From Pseudomonas chlororaphis (GTDB lineage Bacteria > Pseudomonadota > Gammaproteobacteria > Pseudomonadales > Pseudomonadaceae): DNA of 64,000 nt. The notes under the pieces are model-generated. The model saw only the letters and a program-made list of their open reading frames with translations, made no database searches and was not told where the DNA came from. Position numbers and translations under genes: made by a program. Below, piece after piece: positions 1 to 8,471 of the stretch; positions within the stretch are counted from its first letter, which is position 1; each line of letters starts with the position of its first letter. The stretch is taken from NCBI RefSeq assembly GCF_003731765.1, contig NZ_MOAL01000002.1, positions 310,001 to 374,000 on the forward strand. Direction: 5' to 3'.

Positions 1-476
1 TTTTGCCAATAGGTCTTGGACAGACTGTCCAGCTTGACCGTACCGCCGGTGGCCGGGGCATGCACAAAGCGGCCTTCGCCCACATAGATGCCGGCATGGC
101 TGACCTGGGAGCCGCCATTGGTGGCGAAAAAGATCAGGTCGCCGGTTTGCAACGCATCCTTGCCCACGTCCGGGGCCTGCATACCGATCATTTCCCGGGT
201 GGAGCGCGGCAGCGAGATGCCTGCGGCGTCGCGGTACACGTAGCCGATCAGGCCGCTGCAATCAAAACCCGAATCCGGGGTGTTGCCGCCCCAACGATAA
301 GGCGTGCCGACCAGGCCCAAGGCGCGAAACAGTACGTCTTCAGCGACCGGAGAAAAGTTTTGCGAGGGATTGAATACGGGAGCGCGTACCACTTGCGCCG
401 GAGGCGGTGTACGGCTGGCGCAGGCGCTGAGCAGCGCTGCGAGAACAATGAATGCGAGGCGGGCCGACGTCGACAT
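1..476 (-). CDS. NlpC/P60-family lipoprotein, 3' end outside window
   Basis: Cell-wall peptidase of the NlpC/P60 family (D,L-endopeptidase fold, periplasmic face). Reading the minus strand from the ATG at 474-476 gives a lipoprotein signal with lipobox-like LLSAC (Cys about residue 17), then the conserved GTPYRWGG segment, the DCSG catalytic cysteine motif and the SHAGIY catalytic histidine motif. The frame stays open to base 1, so the C-terminus is missing. The gene downstream of it in the same direction at 641-1264 is a paralogue with the same motifs, so the two look like a tandem duplication. The lipid anchor suggests an outer- or inner-membrane-tethered wall hydrolase; its substrate bond is inferred from the family only. 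Confidence 0.88.
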   Translation of the reverse strand, partial: MSTSARLAFIVLAALLSACASRTPPPAQVVRAPVFNPSQNFSPVAEDVLFRALGLVGTPYRWGGNTPDSGFDCSGLIGYVYRDAAGISLPRSTREMIGMQAPDVGKDALQTGDLIFFATNGGSQVSHAGIYVGEGRFVHAPATGGTVKLDSLSKTYWQ

Positions 477-640
477 AAGCTGAACAATCCTGATCGGGAT
501 GCGGCTTTCTCTGCCGTGGCGCTGAAAACAAAACCGCGTAAGCAGGGCTTACGCGGTTAGTTTCAACAATAGATCAGAATTCTAGCGGCTACGCTTCAAA
601 CTTCAAGTAAGACTTTAAGTTCGCCTTACAAAATGCCTGC

Positions 641-1264
641 TTATTTGCGTGCGGTGACCACGGTCGGTGCCATCGCCAGCGCGCGCTTGGCTTCGATGAA
701 GGTCTTGCTCCAGTAAGTGTCGCCCAGGCTGTCTACCCGAACGCCACCGCTACGGCGGCTGCTGGAGTGGATGAACTGATCGTCACCCAGGTAGATCCCG
801 GCGTGACTGACACGACCACGGCGACCGTTGGTAGCGAAGAACAGCAGGTCACCCGGTTGCAGCTTGTTGCGGGCAACCAATGGCGCGTCGACGTTGATCA
901 TTTCGCGAGTCGAGCGAGGCAGGTTCATGCCGGCTTCTTCACGGAACAGATAACCGATGAAACCACTGCAATCAAAGCCGGCTTCCGAGGAGCCGCCAAA
1001 ACGGTAACGGGTACCGATCAGGGACATGCCACGCTCAAGGATGCTATCGGCCAGAACAGGCAACTGATAAGGCTTGTTATCAGCGAATTCAGCCAGTTCT
1101 TTTTCAGTGGCGACTTCTTCCTGATAGACCAGGGAAGACTGATTTTTGACGCTGGTTTGAACCTGTGGTGCTTGTTGCTGCTGGGACACTGGAGTGTGAG
1201 AAGCGCAACCAAACAACAGGGTAACGAGTGCGAGAGGCACGAGGGGTGCGAAGCGATTTAGCAT
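641..1264 (-). CDS. NlpC/P60-family lipoprotein
   Basis: Second of two tandem NlpC/P60 peptidoglycan peptidases, about 207 residues. The N-terminus MLNRFAPL followed by a hydrophobic stretch and LLFGC is a lipoprotein signal (lipobox Cys about residue 20), then a Gln-rich linker, then the domain with TRYRFGG, DCSG (catalytic Cys) and SHAGIY (catalytic His). The ATG at 1262-1264 is preferred; a GTG two codons upstream (1268-1270) is also in frame and cannot be excluded because neither has a strong ribosome site. It sits 212 bases downstream of hda with its own leader, so it is probably transcribed separately from hda. Confidence 0.92.
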   Translation of the reverse strand: MLNRFAPLVPLALVTLLFGCASHTPVSQQQQAPQVQTSVKNQSSLVYQEEVATEKELAEFADNKPYQLPVLADSILERGMSLIGTRYRFGGSSEAGFDCSGFIGYLFREEAGMNLPRSTREMINVDAPLVARNKLQPGDLLFFATNGRRGRVSHAGIYLGDDQFIHSSSRRSGGVRVDSLGDTYWSKTFIEAKRALAMAPTVVTARK

Positions 1265-1476
1265 GGGCACGACCGTGGCTTGAAATAAAAGAAGCCGCGA
1301 CTATGCCTCCTATCGCCCTCATTTGCAAATTCAATCGATCTAAATGTGACTTATGAGTTTCTGCTTTGCATCTAAGGCTTTAAGCCCATTTTCTAGCCAA
1401 ACGCCTCTGGAAACCTCTCCGGAAGCGATTTTTCTGACGCCTGAAATATGTCGAAACATCGCTGGAGGCCGCGGTT

Positions 1477-2181
1477 TTACCAGCCCAGGGTTTCTTTGAG
1501 GAAGGGAATCGTCAGCTTGCGCTGCGCCTGCAATGAAGCCTGATCGAGGCGCTCAAGCAGCTCGAACAAGGCGCTCATGCTGCGAGTGCCACGGGTCAAA
1601 ATAAAATGCCCGACTTCGTCGGTCAGGTGCAGGCCGCGACGGGATGCGCGTAACTGCAAGGCACGTAATTTGTCTTCATCGGAGAGCGGGCGCATCTGGA
1701 AAATCAGCGCCAGGGTCAGTCGGGACTTCAAATCCGCCAGCTTGACCGGCAGCTCCCGCGGCGAGGTCGAAGCTGCAATCAACAAGCGTCGGCCGCTGTC
1801 GCGCAGGCGGTTGAACAGATGGAACAGTGCCTCTTCCCAATCCGCCTTGCCCGCCACCGCTTGCAGATCGTCCAGGCAGACCAGTTCGTACTGCTCCAGG
1901 TTGTCGAGAATCTCGATACCGCGATCCAGAAGCTCCGCCAAAGGCAGATACACCGCCGGCTCACCCAACTGCTCGAAACGCAGGCACGCCGCCTGCAGCA
2001 AATGAGTACGCCCCACCCCATCCTTGCCCCAGAGGTAAATCAGACTTTCGGTCCAGCCGGCGTCGGCTTCGCAAAGCCGCTCGACATAGCCGAGTGCAGC
2101 GGCATTGGCGCCTGGATAGTAGTTGATGAAGGTGGCGTCATCACGCAGACGCACACCTAGGGGCAGCTGAATCGGTTTCAT
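1477..2181 (-). CDS. hda: DnaA regulatory inactivator Hda
   Basis: AAA+ protein that, with the DNA-loaded sliding clamp, stimulates hydrolysis of DnaA-bound ATP and so limits re-initiation of replication. The 234-residue product has an N-terminal clamp-binding segment QLPLGV (residues 5-10), a P-loop-like segment GKDGVGRTH (52-60) and a DnaA-like body with the Walker B region CLDDLQAV; length matches the family. Start is the ATG at 2179-2181. It lies 230 bases downstream of the AI-2E exporter gene on the same strand, as in P. aeruginosa. A perfect DnaA box is present elsewhere in this window, upstream of nrdA. Confidence 0.95.
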   Translation of the reverse strand: MKPIQLPLGVRLRDDATFINYYPGANAAALGYVERLCEADAGWTESLIYLWGKDGVGRTHLLQAACLRFEQLGEPAVYLPLAELLDRGIEILDNLEQYELVCLDDLQAVAGKADWEEALFHLFNRLRDSGRRLLIAASTSPRELPVKLADLKSRLTLALIFQMRPLSDEDKLRALQLRASRRGLHLTDEVGHFILTRGTRSMSALFELLERLDQASLQAQRKLTIPFLKETLGW

Positions 2182-2359
2182 GCTGACTGAACAGTTCGAA
2201 ACGAACCGTTAGTGGCCTCTGTGTAAAGTTTGCAAAGTTTATACCCGTGACGCCGGGCGCACAATGCAGCAGACCACAAGCAAAATCAAAGGTTTGCGTT
2301 GGCTGCAAGGGCTGCCCGGAGAATGGTCGAGCGCAAATGTGACAGCCCCCACGCCCGCC

Positions 2360-2390
2360 GTGGCAACCCGGGGCCAAGCCCGGCTGCCAC
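2360..2390. repeat. REP-like GC-rich hairpin between exporter gene and hda
   Basis: Imperfect palindrome with arms GTGGCA/TGCCAC and CCGGG/CCCGG around a short loop. It lacks a T-run, so it is not a standard terminator; the shape and composition resemble the intergenic REP elements of fluorescent pseudomonads. Assignment is by appearance only. Confidence 0.45.
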
Positions 2391-2411
2391 CCACAGGAGG
2401 ATCAAAAGCCG

Positions 2412-3485
2412 TTACAGATCAGGATCTTCAACCCCACTGTAAAGATCCGAGTGCTTGTACAAGTCATGCACATGACGCACCAGAACCATGATCACGGCCG
2501 CCACCGGCAACGCCAGCAGGACCCCGGTAAAGCCGAACAGCTCGCCCCCCGCCAGAATGGCGAAGATCACCGCCACCGGATGCAGGCCAATACGGTCGCC
2601 CACCAACAGCGGCGTCAGCACCATGCCTTCCAGCGCTTGGCCAACCATGAACACCGCCACGATGCCGATCATCGGGTACAGGTCGCCACCAAACTGGAAC
2701 AGCCCGGCCACCAACGCCGCGCCAATGCCAATGACAAAGCCCATATAAGGCACGATGGCCGCCAAACCCGCGATCAAGCCGATCAACAGCCCCAACTCCA
2801 GCCCCACCAGCATCAGCCCTGCGGCGTAGATCATGCCCAGCGCCACCATCACCAGCAGTTGCCCGCGGACAAAGGCGCCCAGCACTTCATGGCACTCTCC
2901 GGCCAGCGACACCACGCGCTCTTCACGGTCACGGGGCAACAGGCTGCGGATTTTGGCCATCATCAGGTCCCAGTCGCGCAACAGGTAGAAGCTCACCACC
3001 GGGATCAACACCAGATTGGCCAGCCATCCGATCAAGGCCAGGCTCGACGCCGTGGCCTGGCTCAGGACCACGCCGACAATATCGGTGGTCTGGCCCATGT
3101 GCTCACTGATGGCAGCCTTGACCTTGTCGAACTTCCAGAAGCCGTCCGACAACCCCAGCTTGGACTGCGCCCACGGCATCGCGGTGTGCTGCAACCAGTC
3201 GAGCATCTGCGGCGCCAGCTCATAGAGCCGGATCAATTGCTTGGCCAGCATCGGCACCAGCACCAGCAGCAAGGTCATGACAATCAGGGTAAACAGTGCG
3301 AACACTGCCACCACGCCCCAGGTCCTCGACAAGCCGAGCTTTTCCAGACGATCCACCAGGGGATCGAACAGGTAGGCCAACAGCAGCGCCACCAGGAAGG
3401 GCGTGAGGATGGGATGCAACAGGTACACAAACGCGCAAAACAGGGCGACCACGCCCAACCAGACCCAACGACGCGTATCGGTCAT
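2412..3485 (-). CDS. AI-2E family (PerM-like) inner-membrane transporter
   Basis: Polytopic inner-membrane protein of 357 residues in the AI-2E/PerM/TqsA family. Hydrophobic helices occur at about residues 9-40, 60-85, 150-175 and as a run from 205 to 340, with the family's conserved PYMGFVIG and LVGDRIGLHPVAVI segments near the C-terminus. Family members include exporters of autoinducer-2 and ion antiporters; the substrate here cannot be told from sequence. The ATG at 3483-3485 has a GGAG ribosome site. Only 37 bases separate it from the upstream DUF2066 gene, so the two are probably co-transcribed. Confidence 0.88.
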   Translation of the reverse strand: MTDTRRWVWLGVVALFCAFVYLLHPILTPFLVALLLAYLFDPLVDRLEKLGLSRTWGVVAVFALFTLIVMTLLLVLVPMLAKQLIRLYELAPQMLDWLQHTAMPWAQSKLGLSDGFWKFDKVKAAISEHMGQTTDIVGVVLSQATASSLALIGWLANLVLIPVVSFYLLRDWDLMMAKIRSLLPRDREERVVSLAGECHEVLGAFVRGQLLVMVALGMIYAAGLMLVGLELGLLIGLIAGLAAIVPYMGFVIGIGAALVAGLFQFGGDLYPMIGIVAVFMVGQALEGMVLTPLLVGDRIGLHPVAVIFAILAGGELFGFTGVLLALPVAAVIMVLVRHVHDLYKHSDLYSGVEDPDL

Positions 3486-3522
3486 GAACCACTCCCGCTT
3501 CTATATATAAGGAAACAAACCA

Positions 3523-4557
3523 CTACCAACGGAAATGCAACTGCCCGGCAGGTGCGGCGGCGGGCGCAGCACCCTCCCCCCCGGCCGGAGGCGCAGCAAC
3601 TTCACCCGGCGGCACCTCCTGCAGCTTGGCCAGGGACAACTGCGCTCGCAGCTGTTCAGGGCTGCCGTTGAGGCGGTAGACAATGCGATCCCCATCCACG
3701 CTGCGCAGTTGCGCGCCAAACGGCTCCAGCAGATGCCCCAAGGTGGCGTAACGCTCCAGCGTCATGCCCTGCACCTCAAGCCACTGTTCGCTTGAGGCCC
3801 CCGGCTTAGTGACAAAGCGCGGCGCCAGGCGCTGGCTCACCGCCAACAACACGGCATCGGCCAGGGCTGCGGTATCGGCGCCCTGCACGGAACCCTGTTC
3901 CTTCTGATCGCCCAGCCACAGGCGCCACTTGGCCTGCCATTGCCCACCATCTTCCCGCGCATGCACTGCCAGCAAGGCGTCGGCACCGTAGCGCTCGGAA
4001 GCATCACGCAATGGCGCAGGGTCGGCCCCCTCAAGGTTTGGCGCGGTCGCCACGATTTGCTCATTCAGGTCACCCAGCGGCAGGCGCAACGGCAACCCGC
4101 GATGCTGCGCGGCACGCCGCAACGGCGCGGCGCTGACTTGACCATCCCCCACCAGGCTCGAGCCCTCGGTCGAATCACTCAACCACCAAGCGAGGATCGA
4201 CGGCCGATTGCTGCCCCACAACGACAGCCCTGCTTGACGCAAGGCACGGTCGGTACTGACCGGGTCGAAATCCACTTGCAGGCTTTCTGGCGGCCCGGCG
4301 TCGTAACCGTATTGGCTGATGATCTGCTGCGGGTCCTTGCGGATCGCTGCCAGGCCCGGCCCCTGGGCAGCCTTGGCATCGCCGGTCAGGCGCAGCACCA
4401 GGGTTTCCACGGCACGCTGGGTCGCCTGATCGCGCTCCTCGGGAGCCTGACTGCTGACAGGCTCGCGCACTTGATAAAGGCCATTGAGGGTTTCGGCGTG
4501 ACTCGCCAGGCTGACCAATGACAAACAGCCCACAACTAAAAATTGACCCAGACGCAT
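3523..4557 (-). CDS. DUF2066-domain secreted protein
   Basis: Conserved proteobacterial protein of unknown function, 344 residues. The ATG at 4555-4557 is chosen because it begins a clear signal peptide (MRLGQFLVV, ending near SHA at residue 21) and has a purine-rich ribosome site; upstream extension to 4647 lacks these. The start of the mature part, LNGLYQVREPVSSQ, and the segments ALVLRL-like and WLEV are typical of DUF2066. The C-terminus is rich in Pro and Ala. Position between purM (divergent) and the exporter gene matches the P. aeruginosa order. No catalytic motif is recognisable. Confidence 0.85.
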   Translation of the reverse strand: MRLGQFLVVGCLSLVSLASHAETLNGLYQVREPVSSQAPEERDQATQRAVETLVLRLTGDAKAAQGPGLAAIRKDPQQIISQYGYDAGPPESLQVDFDPVSTDRALRQAGLSLWGSNRPSILAWWLSDSTEGSSLVGDGQVSAAPLRRAAQHRGLPLRLPLGDLNEQIVATAPNLEGADPAPLRDASERYGADALLAVHAREDGGQWQAKWRLWLGDQKEQGSVQGADTAALADAVLLAVSQRLAPRFVTKPGASSEQWLEVQGMTLERYATLGHLLEPFGAQLRSVDGDRIVYRLNGSPEQLRAQLSLAKLQEVPPGEVAAPPAGGEGAAPAAAPAGQLHFRW

Positions 4558-4942
4558 GGAGAATTCCCGACGACAAAAACCATTGAAACCGAACCCGTAA
4601 AGCGGGTTGCGCAAGCCTGTGACCACTCGGCCCGGCAAAACATTCACAGGTCCGCTGAAAGATTTCGTGCTGTCATAACGATAGCCGGTTAGAGGCTATA
4701 CCTTTTAGGACGCGGCAGGAGACTGGCAATACAAGCAAATACAGTTTTTTTGCCGGGATATGCCCCTGCCCGTCGGCCCGAGGATGGCCGCTGCCCCTCA
4801 AGCCTGATAAAATCGCGCGCCTTCGCAGACCGGCAACAGCTGGGCACCCTGAAACTCGCAAGCGGCGATCCCGCCTGCACTGGTTCGGCGGTCTCACTGG
4901 GTTCGGTCGATACCCCCTGAATCCCCCCTAAAGGCCTGGATC
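4558..4942. promoter_or_regulatory. Divergent intergenic region, promoter of purM
   Basis: This 385-base gap separates the DUF2066 gene from purM. A plausible sigma-70 -10 element TAAAAT lies at 4808-4813 in an AT-richer patch, about 130 bases before the purM ATG. No convincing -35, operator palindrome or coding frame was seen. Confidence 0.35.
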
Positions 4943-6001
4943 ATGAGCAAGCAACCCTCCCTGAGCTACAAAGACGCCGGTGTAGACATCGACGCCGGTG
5001 AAGCATTGGTCGAACGCATCAAGAGCGTGGCCAAGCGCACTGCGCGCCCGGAAGTCATGGGCGGCCTGGGCGGTTTCGGCGCCCTCTGCGAAATCCCGGC
5101 CGGCTACAAACAACCTGTTCTGGTCTCCGGCACCGACGGCGTCGGCACCAAGCTGCGCCTGGCCCTGAACCTGAACAAACACGACAGCATCGGCATCGAC
5201 CTAGTGGCCATGTGCGTGAATGACCTGGTGGTCTGCGGCGCCGAACCGCTGTTCTTCCTCGACTACTACGCCACCGGCAAACTCAACGTCGACACCGCTG
5301 CCCAGGTCGTGACCGGCATCGGCGCCGGCTGCGAACTGTCCGGCTGCTCCCTGGTGGGCGGCGAAACCGCTGAAATGCCAGGCATGTACGAAGGCGAAGA
5401 CTACGACCTGGCCGGCTTCTGCGTTGGCGTCGTGGAAAAATCGGAAATCATCGACGGCTCCAAAGTGGCCACCGGCGACGCCCTGCTGGCCCTGCCTTCC
5501 TCGGGCCCGCACTCCAACGGCTACTCGCTGATCCGCAAGATCATCGAAGTGGCAGGCGCCGACATCGAAAACATCCAGCTGGACGGCAAGCCGCTGACCG
5601 AGCTGCTGATGGCCCCGACCCGCATCTACGTCAAGCCACTGCTCAAGCTGATCAAGGACACCGGCGCGGTCAAAGCCATGGCCCACATCACCGGTGGCGG
5701 CTTGCTGGACAACATTCCACGCGTTCTGCCAAAAGGTGCCCAGGCCGTGGTTGACGTCGCCAGCTGGCAGCGCCCGGCGGTCTTCGACTGGCTGCAAGAG
5801 CAAGGCAACGTCGACGAGCACGAAATGCACCGCGTCCTGAACTGCGGCGTAGGCATGGTCATCTGCGTAGCCCAGGAACACGTTGAAATCGCCTTGAACA
5901 CCCTGCGTGAAGCCGGCGAACAACCTTGGGTCATCGGCCAGATCGCTACAGCGGCCGAAGGCGCTGCCCAAGTCGAGCTGAAAAACCTCAAGGCACACTG
6001 A
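4943..6001 (+). CDS. purM: Phosphoribosylformylglycinamidine cyclo-ligase
   Basis: AIR synthetase: ATP-dependent ring closure of FGAM to aminoimidazole ribotide, step five of purine synthesis, cytosolic. The 352-residue length is standard. Family signatures visible are [13 protein letters not shown] near residue 40, [13 protein letters not shown] near 60, the [16 protein letters not shown] segment and [11 protein letters not shown]. The stop codon shares one base with the start of purN (TGATG), so translation of the two enzymes is probably coupled. Confidence 0.98.
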   Translation: MSKQPSLSYKDAGVDIDAGEALVERIKSVAKRTARPEVMGGLGGFGALCEIPAGYKQPVLVSGTDGVGTKLRLALNLNKHDSIGIDLVAMCVNDLVVCGAEPLFFLDYYATGKLNVDTAAQVVTGIGAGCELSGCSLVGGETAEMPGMYEGEDYDLAGFCVGVVEKSEIIDGSKVATGDALLALPSSGPHSNGYSLIRKIIEVAGADIENIQLDGKPLTELLMAPTRIYVKPLLKLIKDTGAVKAMAHITGGGLLDNIPRVLPKGAQAVVDVASWQRPAVFDWLQEQGNVDEHEMHRVLNCGVGMVICVAQEHVEIALNTLREAGEQPWVIGQIATAAEGAAQVELKNLKAH

Positions 6002-6663
6002 TGCAAGAGCGGAAGTCGCCGACCTGTGATGTTGTGGTGCTGCTGTCGGGCACCGGCAGTAACCTGCAAGCCCTGATCGACAGCGCGCGGACCGACGACA
6101 GTCCGGTCCGCATCGCTGCCGTGATCTCCAACCGCGCTGACGCCTATGGGCTGCAGCGCGCCCAGGACGCGGGAATCGCTACCCGCTTCCTCGATCACAA
6201 GGCATTCGAAGGCCGCGAGGCCTTCGACCACGCCCTGATCGAGCTGATCGACACCTTTGCCCCCAAGCTGGTAGTGCTCGCCGGATTCATGCGCATCCTC
6301 AGCGCTGATTTCGTGCGCCACTATCAAGGCCGCCTGCTGAATATCCACCCTTCGCTGCTGCCCAAATACAAAGGGTTACACACCCATCAGCGCGCCCTCG
6401 AGGCCGGCGACACGGAGCACGGCTGCAGCGTGCACTTCGTCACCGAGGAACTCGATGGCGGGCCTCTGGTCGTACAGGCTGTGATCCCGGTAGAGTTGCA
6501 CGACTCGCCCCAGAGTCTGGCGCAGCGGGTACACGTTCAGGAACACCAGATCTATCCCCTGGCCGTACGCTGGTTTGCCGAAGGCCGACTGACCCTCGGC
6601 GACCAGGGCGCTTTACTGGATGGTCAGTTACTGGCCGCCAGCGGCCACTTGATTCGAACCTAG
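6001..6663 (+). CDS. purN: Phosphoribosylglycinamide formyltransferase
   Basis: Transfers a formyl group from 10-formyl-tetrahydrofolate to GAR in purine synthesis. The start is the ATG overlapping the purM stop by one base; this gives 220 residues and places the GTGSNLQAL phosphate loop at residues 17-25. The catalytic triad of the family is intact: Asn114 and His116 in NIHPSLLP and Asp152 in ELDGG. It forms a purM-purN unit and is followed eight bases later by the DUF3108 gene, which is probably in the same transcript up to the terminator at 7411-7449. Confidence 0.97.
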   Translation: MQERKSPTCDVVVLLSGTGSNLQALIDSARTDDSPVRIAAVISNRADAYGLQRAQDAGIATRFLDHKAFEGREAFDHALIELIDTFAPKLVVLAGFMRILSADFVRHYQGRLLNIHPSLLPKYKGLHTHQRALEAGDTEHGCSVHFVTEELDGGPLVVQAVIPVELHDSPQSLAQRVHVQEHQIYPLAVRWFAEGRLTLGDQGALLDGQLLAASGHLIRT

Positions 6664-6671
6664 GAGATTTT

Positions 6672-7385
6672 ATGCGTCGCGCCCTGCTCTTCGCTTGCGC
6701 TCTGTTCGCCCTGCCCCTCGTGCAGGCGGCAGACCTTCAACCTTTCTCCGCCAGCTACACCGCCGACTGGAAACAACTGCCGATGAGCGGCACGGCTGAA
6801 CGTAGTCTGGAAAAATCCAGCAACGGCGCCTGGAAGCTCAGCTTCAAGGCCTCGATGATGATCGCCAGCCTGAGTGAAGAAAGCACCCTGACCCTGGACA
6901 AGGACACCCTCCTGCCGCAGTCCTACCACTTCGAGCGCGGCGGCTTGGGCAAAGCCAAGAAAGCCGACCTGGACTTCGACTGGACCGCCAAGATGGTCAC
7001 CGGTACCGATCGTGGCGACCCGGTCAAGCTGCCACTGAACCGGGGCATGGTGGATAAGTCCACCTACCAACTGGCCTTGCAGCACGACGTGGCAGCCGGC
7101 AAGAAAAGCATGAGCTACCAGGTGGTTGATGGCGGCGAAGTCGACACCTATGACTTCCGCGTCCTGGGCACCGAGAAAGTCGACACCAAGGCTGGCCAGA
7201 TCGAAGCGATCAAGGTTGAGCGGGTTCGCGACCCGACACAAAGCAAACGCATCACCGTGATGTGGTTCGCCAAAGATTGGGACTACCTGCTGGTACGTCT
7301 GCAACAGGTCGAAACCGACGGCAAGGAGTACAACATCATGCTCCTCAACGGCACCGTCAACGGCAAGGCCGTCAAAGGCAGCTAA
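6672..7385 (+). CDS. DUF3108-domain periplasmic protein
   Basis: Conserved protein of 237 residues with a signal peptide (MRRALLFACALFALPLVQA, cleavage near residue 19). The remainder is beta-rich, with the DUF3108 hallmarks FSASYTADWK at the start of the mature protein and VDTYDFRVLGTEKVDTKAGQIEAIKV-like strands later. No enzyme motif is visible. It follows purN after eight bases and precedes a strong terminator, so it is the last gene of the purMN transcript. The functional link to purine synthesis is not obvious; the order is conserved in P. aeruginosa. Confidence 0.85.
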   Translation: MRRALLFACALFALPLVQAADLQPFSASYTADWKQLPMSGTAERSLEKSSNGAWKLSFKASMMIASLSEESTLTLDKDTLLPQSYHFERGGLGKAKKADLDFDWTAKMVTGTDRGDPVKLPLNRGMVDKSTYQLALQHDVAAGKKSMSYQVVDGGEVDTYDFRVLGTEKVDTKAGQIEAIKVERVRDPTQSKRITVMWFAKDWDYLLVRLQQVETDGKEYNIMLLNGTVNGKAVKGS

Positions 7386-7410
7386 CGCAACACGGTCCGT
7401 TCGTTAAGAA

Positions 7411-7449
7411 AAACGCCGCTTCTCTTCCAGAGCAAGCGGCGTTTTTTTT
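7411..7449 (+). terminator. Intrinsic terminator after purM-purN-DUF3108
   Basis: Stem AACGCCGCTT / AAGCGGCGTT with a short loop, followed by a run of eight T. It lies 25 bases after the DUF3108 stop codon. Confidence 0.92.
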
Positions 7450-7546
7450 GCCTCGCACATACCCGTGCAGCGAGCTTGAAGATGAAACTTTTGTCATGAA
7501 ACCTTCGTGCCTGCGACCAAATGTCACGGTTTGCGCGAGCTGCAGC

Positions 7547-7582
7547 ACTGTCGCAAATCCTGCAAAGGACTGTTGCAAATCC
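7547..7582. repeat. Two direct repeats of ACTGTYGCAAATCC, 22-base period
   Basis: ACTGTCGCAAATCC at 7547-7560 and ACTGTTGCAAATCC at 7569-7582 differ at one base. A 22-base period is about two helical turns, as expected for tandem operator half-sites. A possible -10 TATAAC follows at 7613-7618, before the 62-residue gene. Confidence 0.5.
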
Positions 7583-7668
7583 AGGCGATTTACTTAGCCA
7601 GCTAACAAAACATATAACGGAGTCCTGCACACGCCTTGCTGCAGATCAACAGAGATTGGAGCTAGCAG

Positions 7669-7857
7669 ATGACTGTAAAAGTGACTGAACGCGACGATTC
7701 ACACATGTCCCATGAAGGCGTAGCCGCGGGTGTACGGATCTGGGATGTGCATCAACAAGACTTGCTGGTCGGCATGTTCCACTCCGAGAGCGATGCCCAC
7801 AGCTACAAGGCCGAGCTGGAGCTGCAAGAGCAAAACCGCGCCAGCCAGACTCAATAA
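7669..7857 (+). CDS. Small conserved hypothetical protein (62 aa)
   Basis: Unrecognised 62-residue protein, acidic and soluble, with no signal peptide or membrane segment. The sequence reads as a short beta-rich unit (VAAGVRIWDVHQQDLLVGMF) followed by a Glu/Gln-rich helix at the C-terminus. The ATG is preceded by GGAG-type purines (ATTGGAGCTAGCAG). Codon use matches the neighbours, it has its own long upstream region with a direct repeat and its own terminator, all of which support a real monocistronic gene. Confidence 0.72.
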   Translation: MTVKVTERDDSHMSHEGVAAGVRIWDVHQQDLLVGMFHSESDAHSYKAELELQEQNRASQTQ

Positions 7858-7874
7858 TCACCGACTTGAAAGCA

Positions 7875-7904
7875 CAAACCCCGCTGATAAGCGGGGTTTG
7901 TCGT
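7875..7904. terminator. Bidirectional terminator hairpin
   Basis: Perfect 10-base stem CAAACCCCGC / GCGGGGTTTG around TGATAA, between two convergent genes ending at 7857 and 7906. Confidence 0.85.
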
Positions 7905-7905
7905 T

Positions 7906-8445
7906 TTACCACATCAGATCGTCAGGGATCTGGTAGGCCGCGTACGGATCGTCCTCGTCCGGCGCCTCGGTTGGCTCGTTGAGCTGCACGATACGTCGTG
8001 GGTCGCGCTCCTGGATCTTCAGCGCCGCCTCACGGGGGATCACTTCGTAACCGCCACCGTGATGCACGATAGCCAGCGAGCCGCTGCTCAGCTTGTTGCG
8101 CATCAGGGTGTTCACCGACAGGCGCTTGACCTTCTTGTCGTCGACGAAGTTGTAGTAGTCCTCGGTGGTCAGCTTGGGCAGGCGCGACACCTCGATCAGT
8201 TGCTTGATCTGGGCGGTGCGGGCCTTCTGCTCGGCCTTCTCCTGCTGCTGGCGGTTGAGCTCTTGGTCGCGCTTGACCTTCTCGGCCATGGCCTCCTGGG
8301 CCGCGCGCTGCTGGGAATCATCCAGCTCGATCTGCCCCTTGTGGGCCAGGCGCTGCTGCTTCTGTTTGTCTTTGCTGACCTGCTTGGCCTGCTTTTGGTT
8401 GACCAACCCTGCTTTGAGCAACTGGTCGCGAAGGGAAATGCTCAT
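7906..8445 (-). CDS. DUF2058 (YaiL-like) protein
   Basis: Conserved 179-residue protein of unknown function, found in many gammaproteobacteria as YaiL/DUF2058. It begins MSISLRDQLLKAGLVNQKQAK, then has a highly charged Lys/Gln/Glu coiled-coil region (about residues 20-95), then a folded C-terminal part containing YYNFVDDKKVKRLSV and GGYEVIPREAA. The basic N-terminal half could bind nucleic acid, but that is inference. It is 26 bases downstream of mazG and likely the last gene of the relA-mazG transcript. Confidence 0.85.
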   Translation of the reverse strand: MSISLRDQLLKAGLVNQKQAKQVSKDKQKQQRLAHKGQIELDDSQQRAAQEAMAEKVKRDQELNRQQQEKAEQKARTAQIKQLIEVSRLPKLTTEDYYNFVDDKKVKRLSVNTLMRNKLSSGSLAIVHHGGGYEVIPREAALKIQERDPRRIVQLNEPTEAPDEDDPYAAYQIPDDLMW

Positions 8446-8471
8446 GATGCTTACTCACTTAGGCAACGGCC

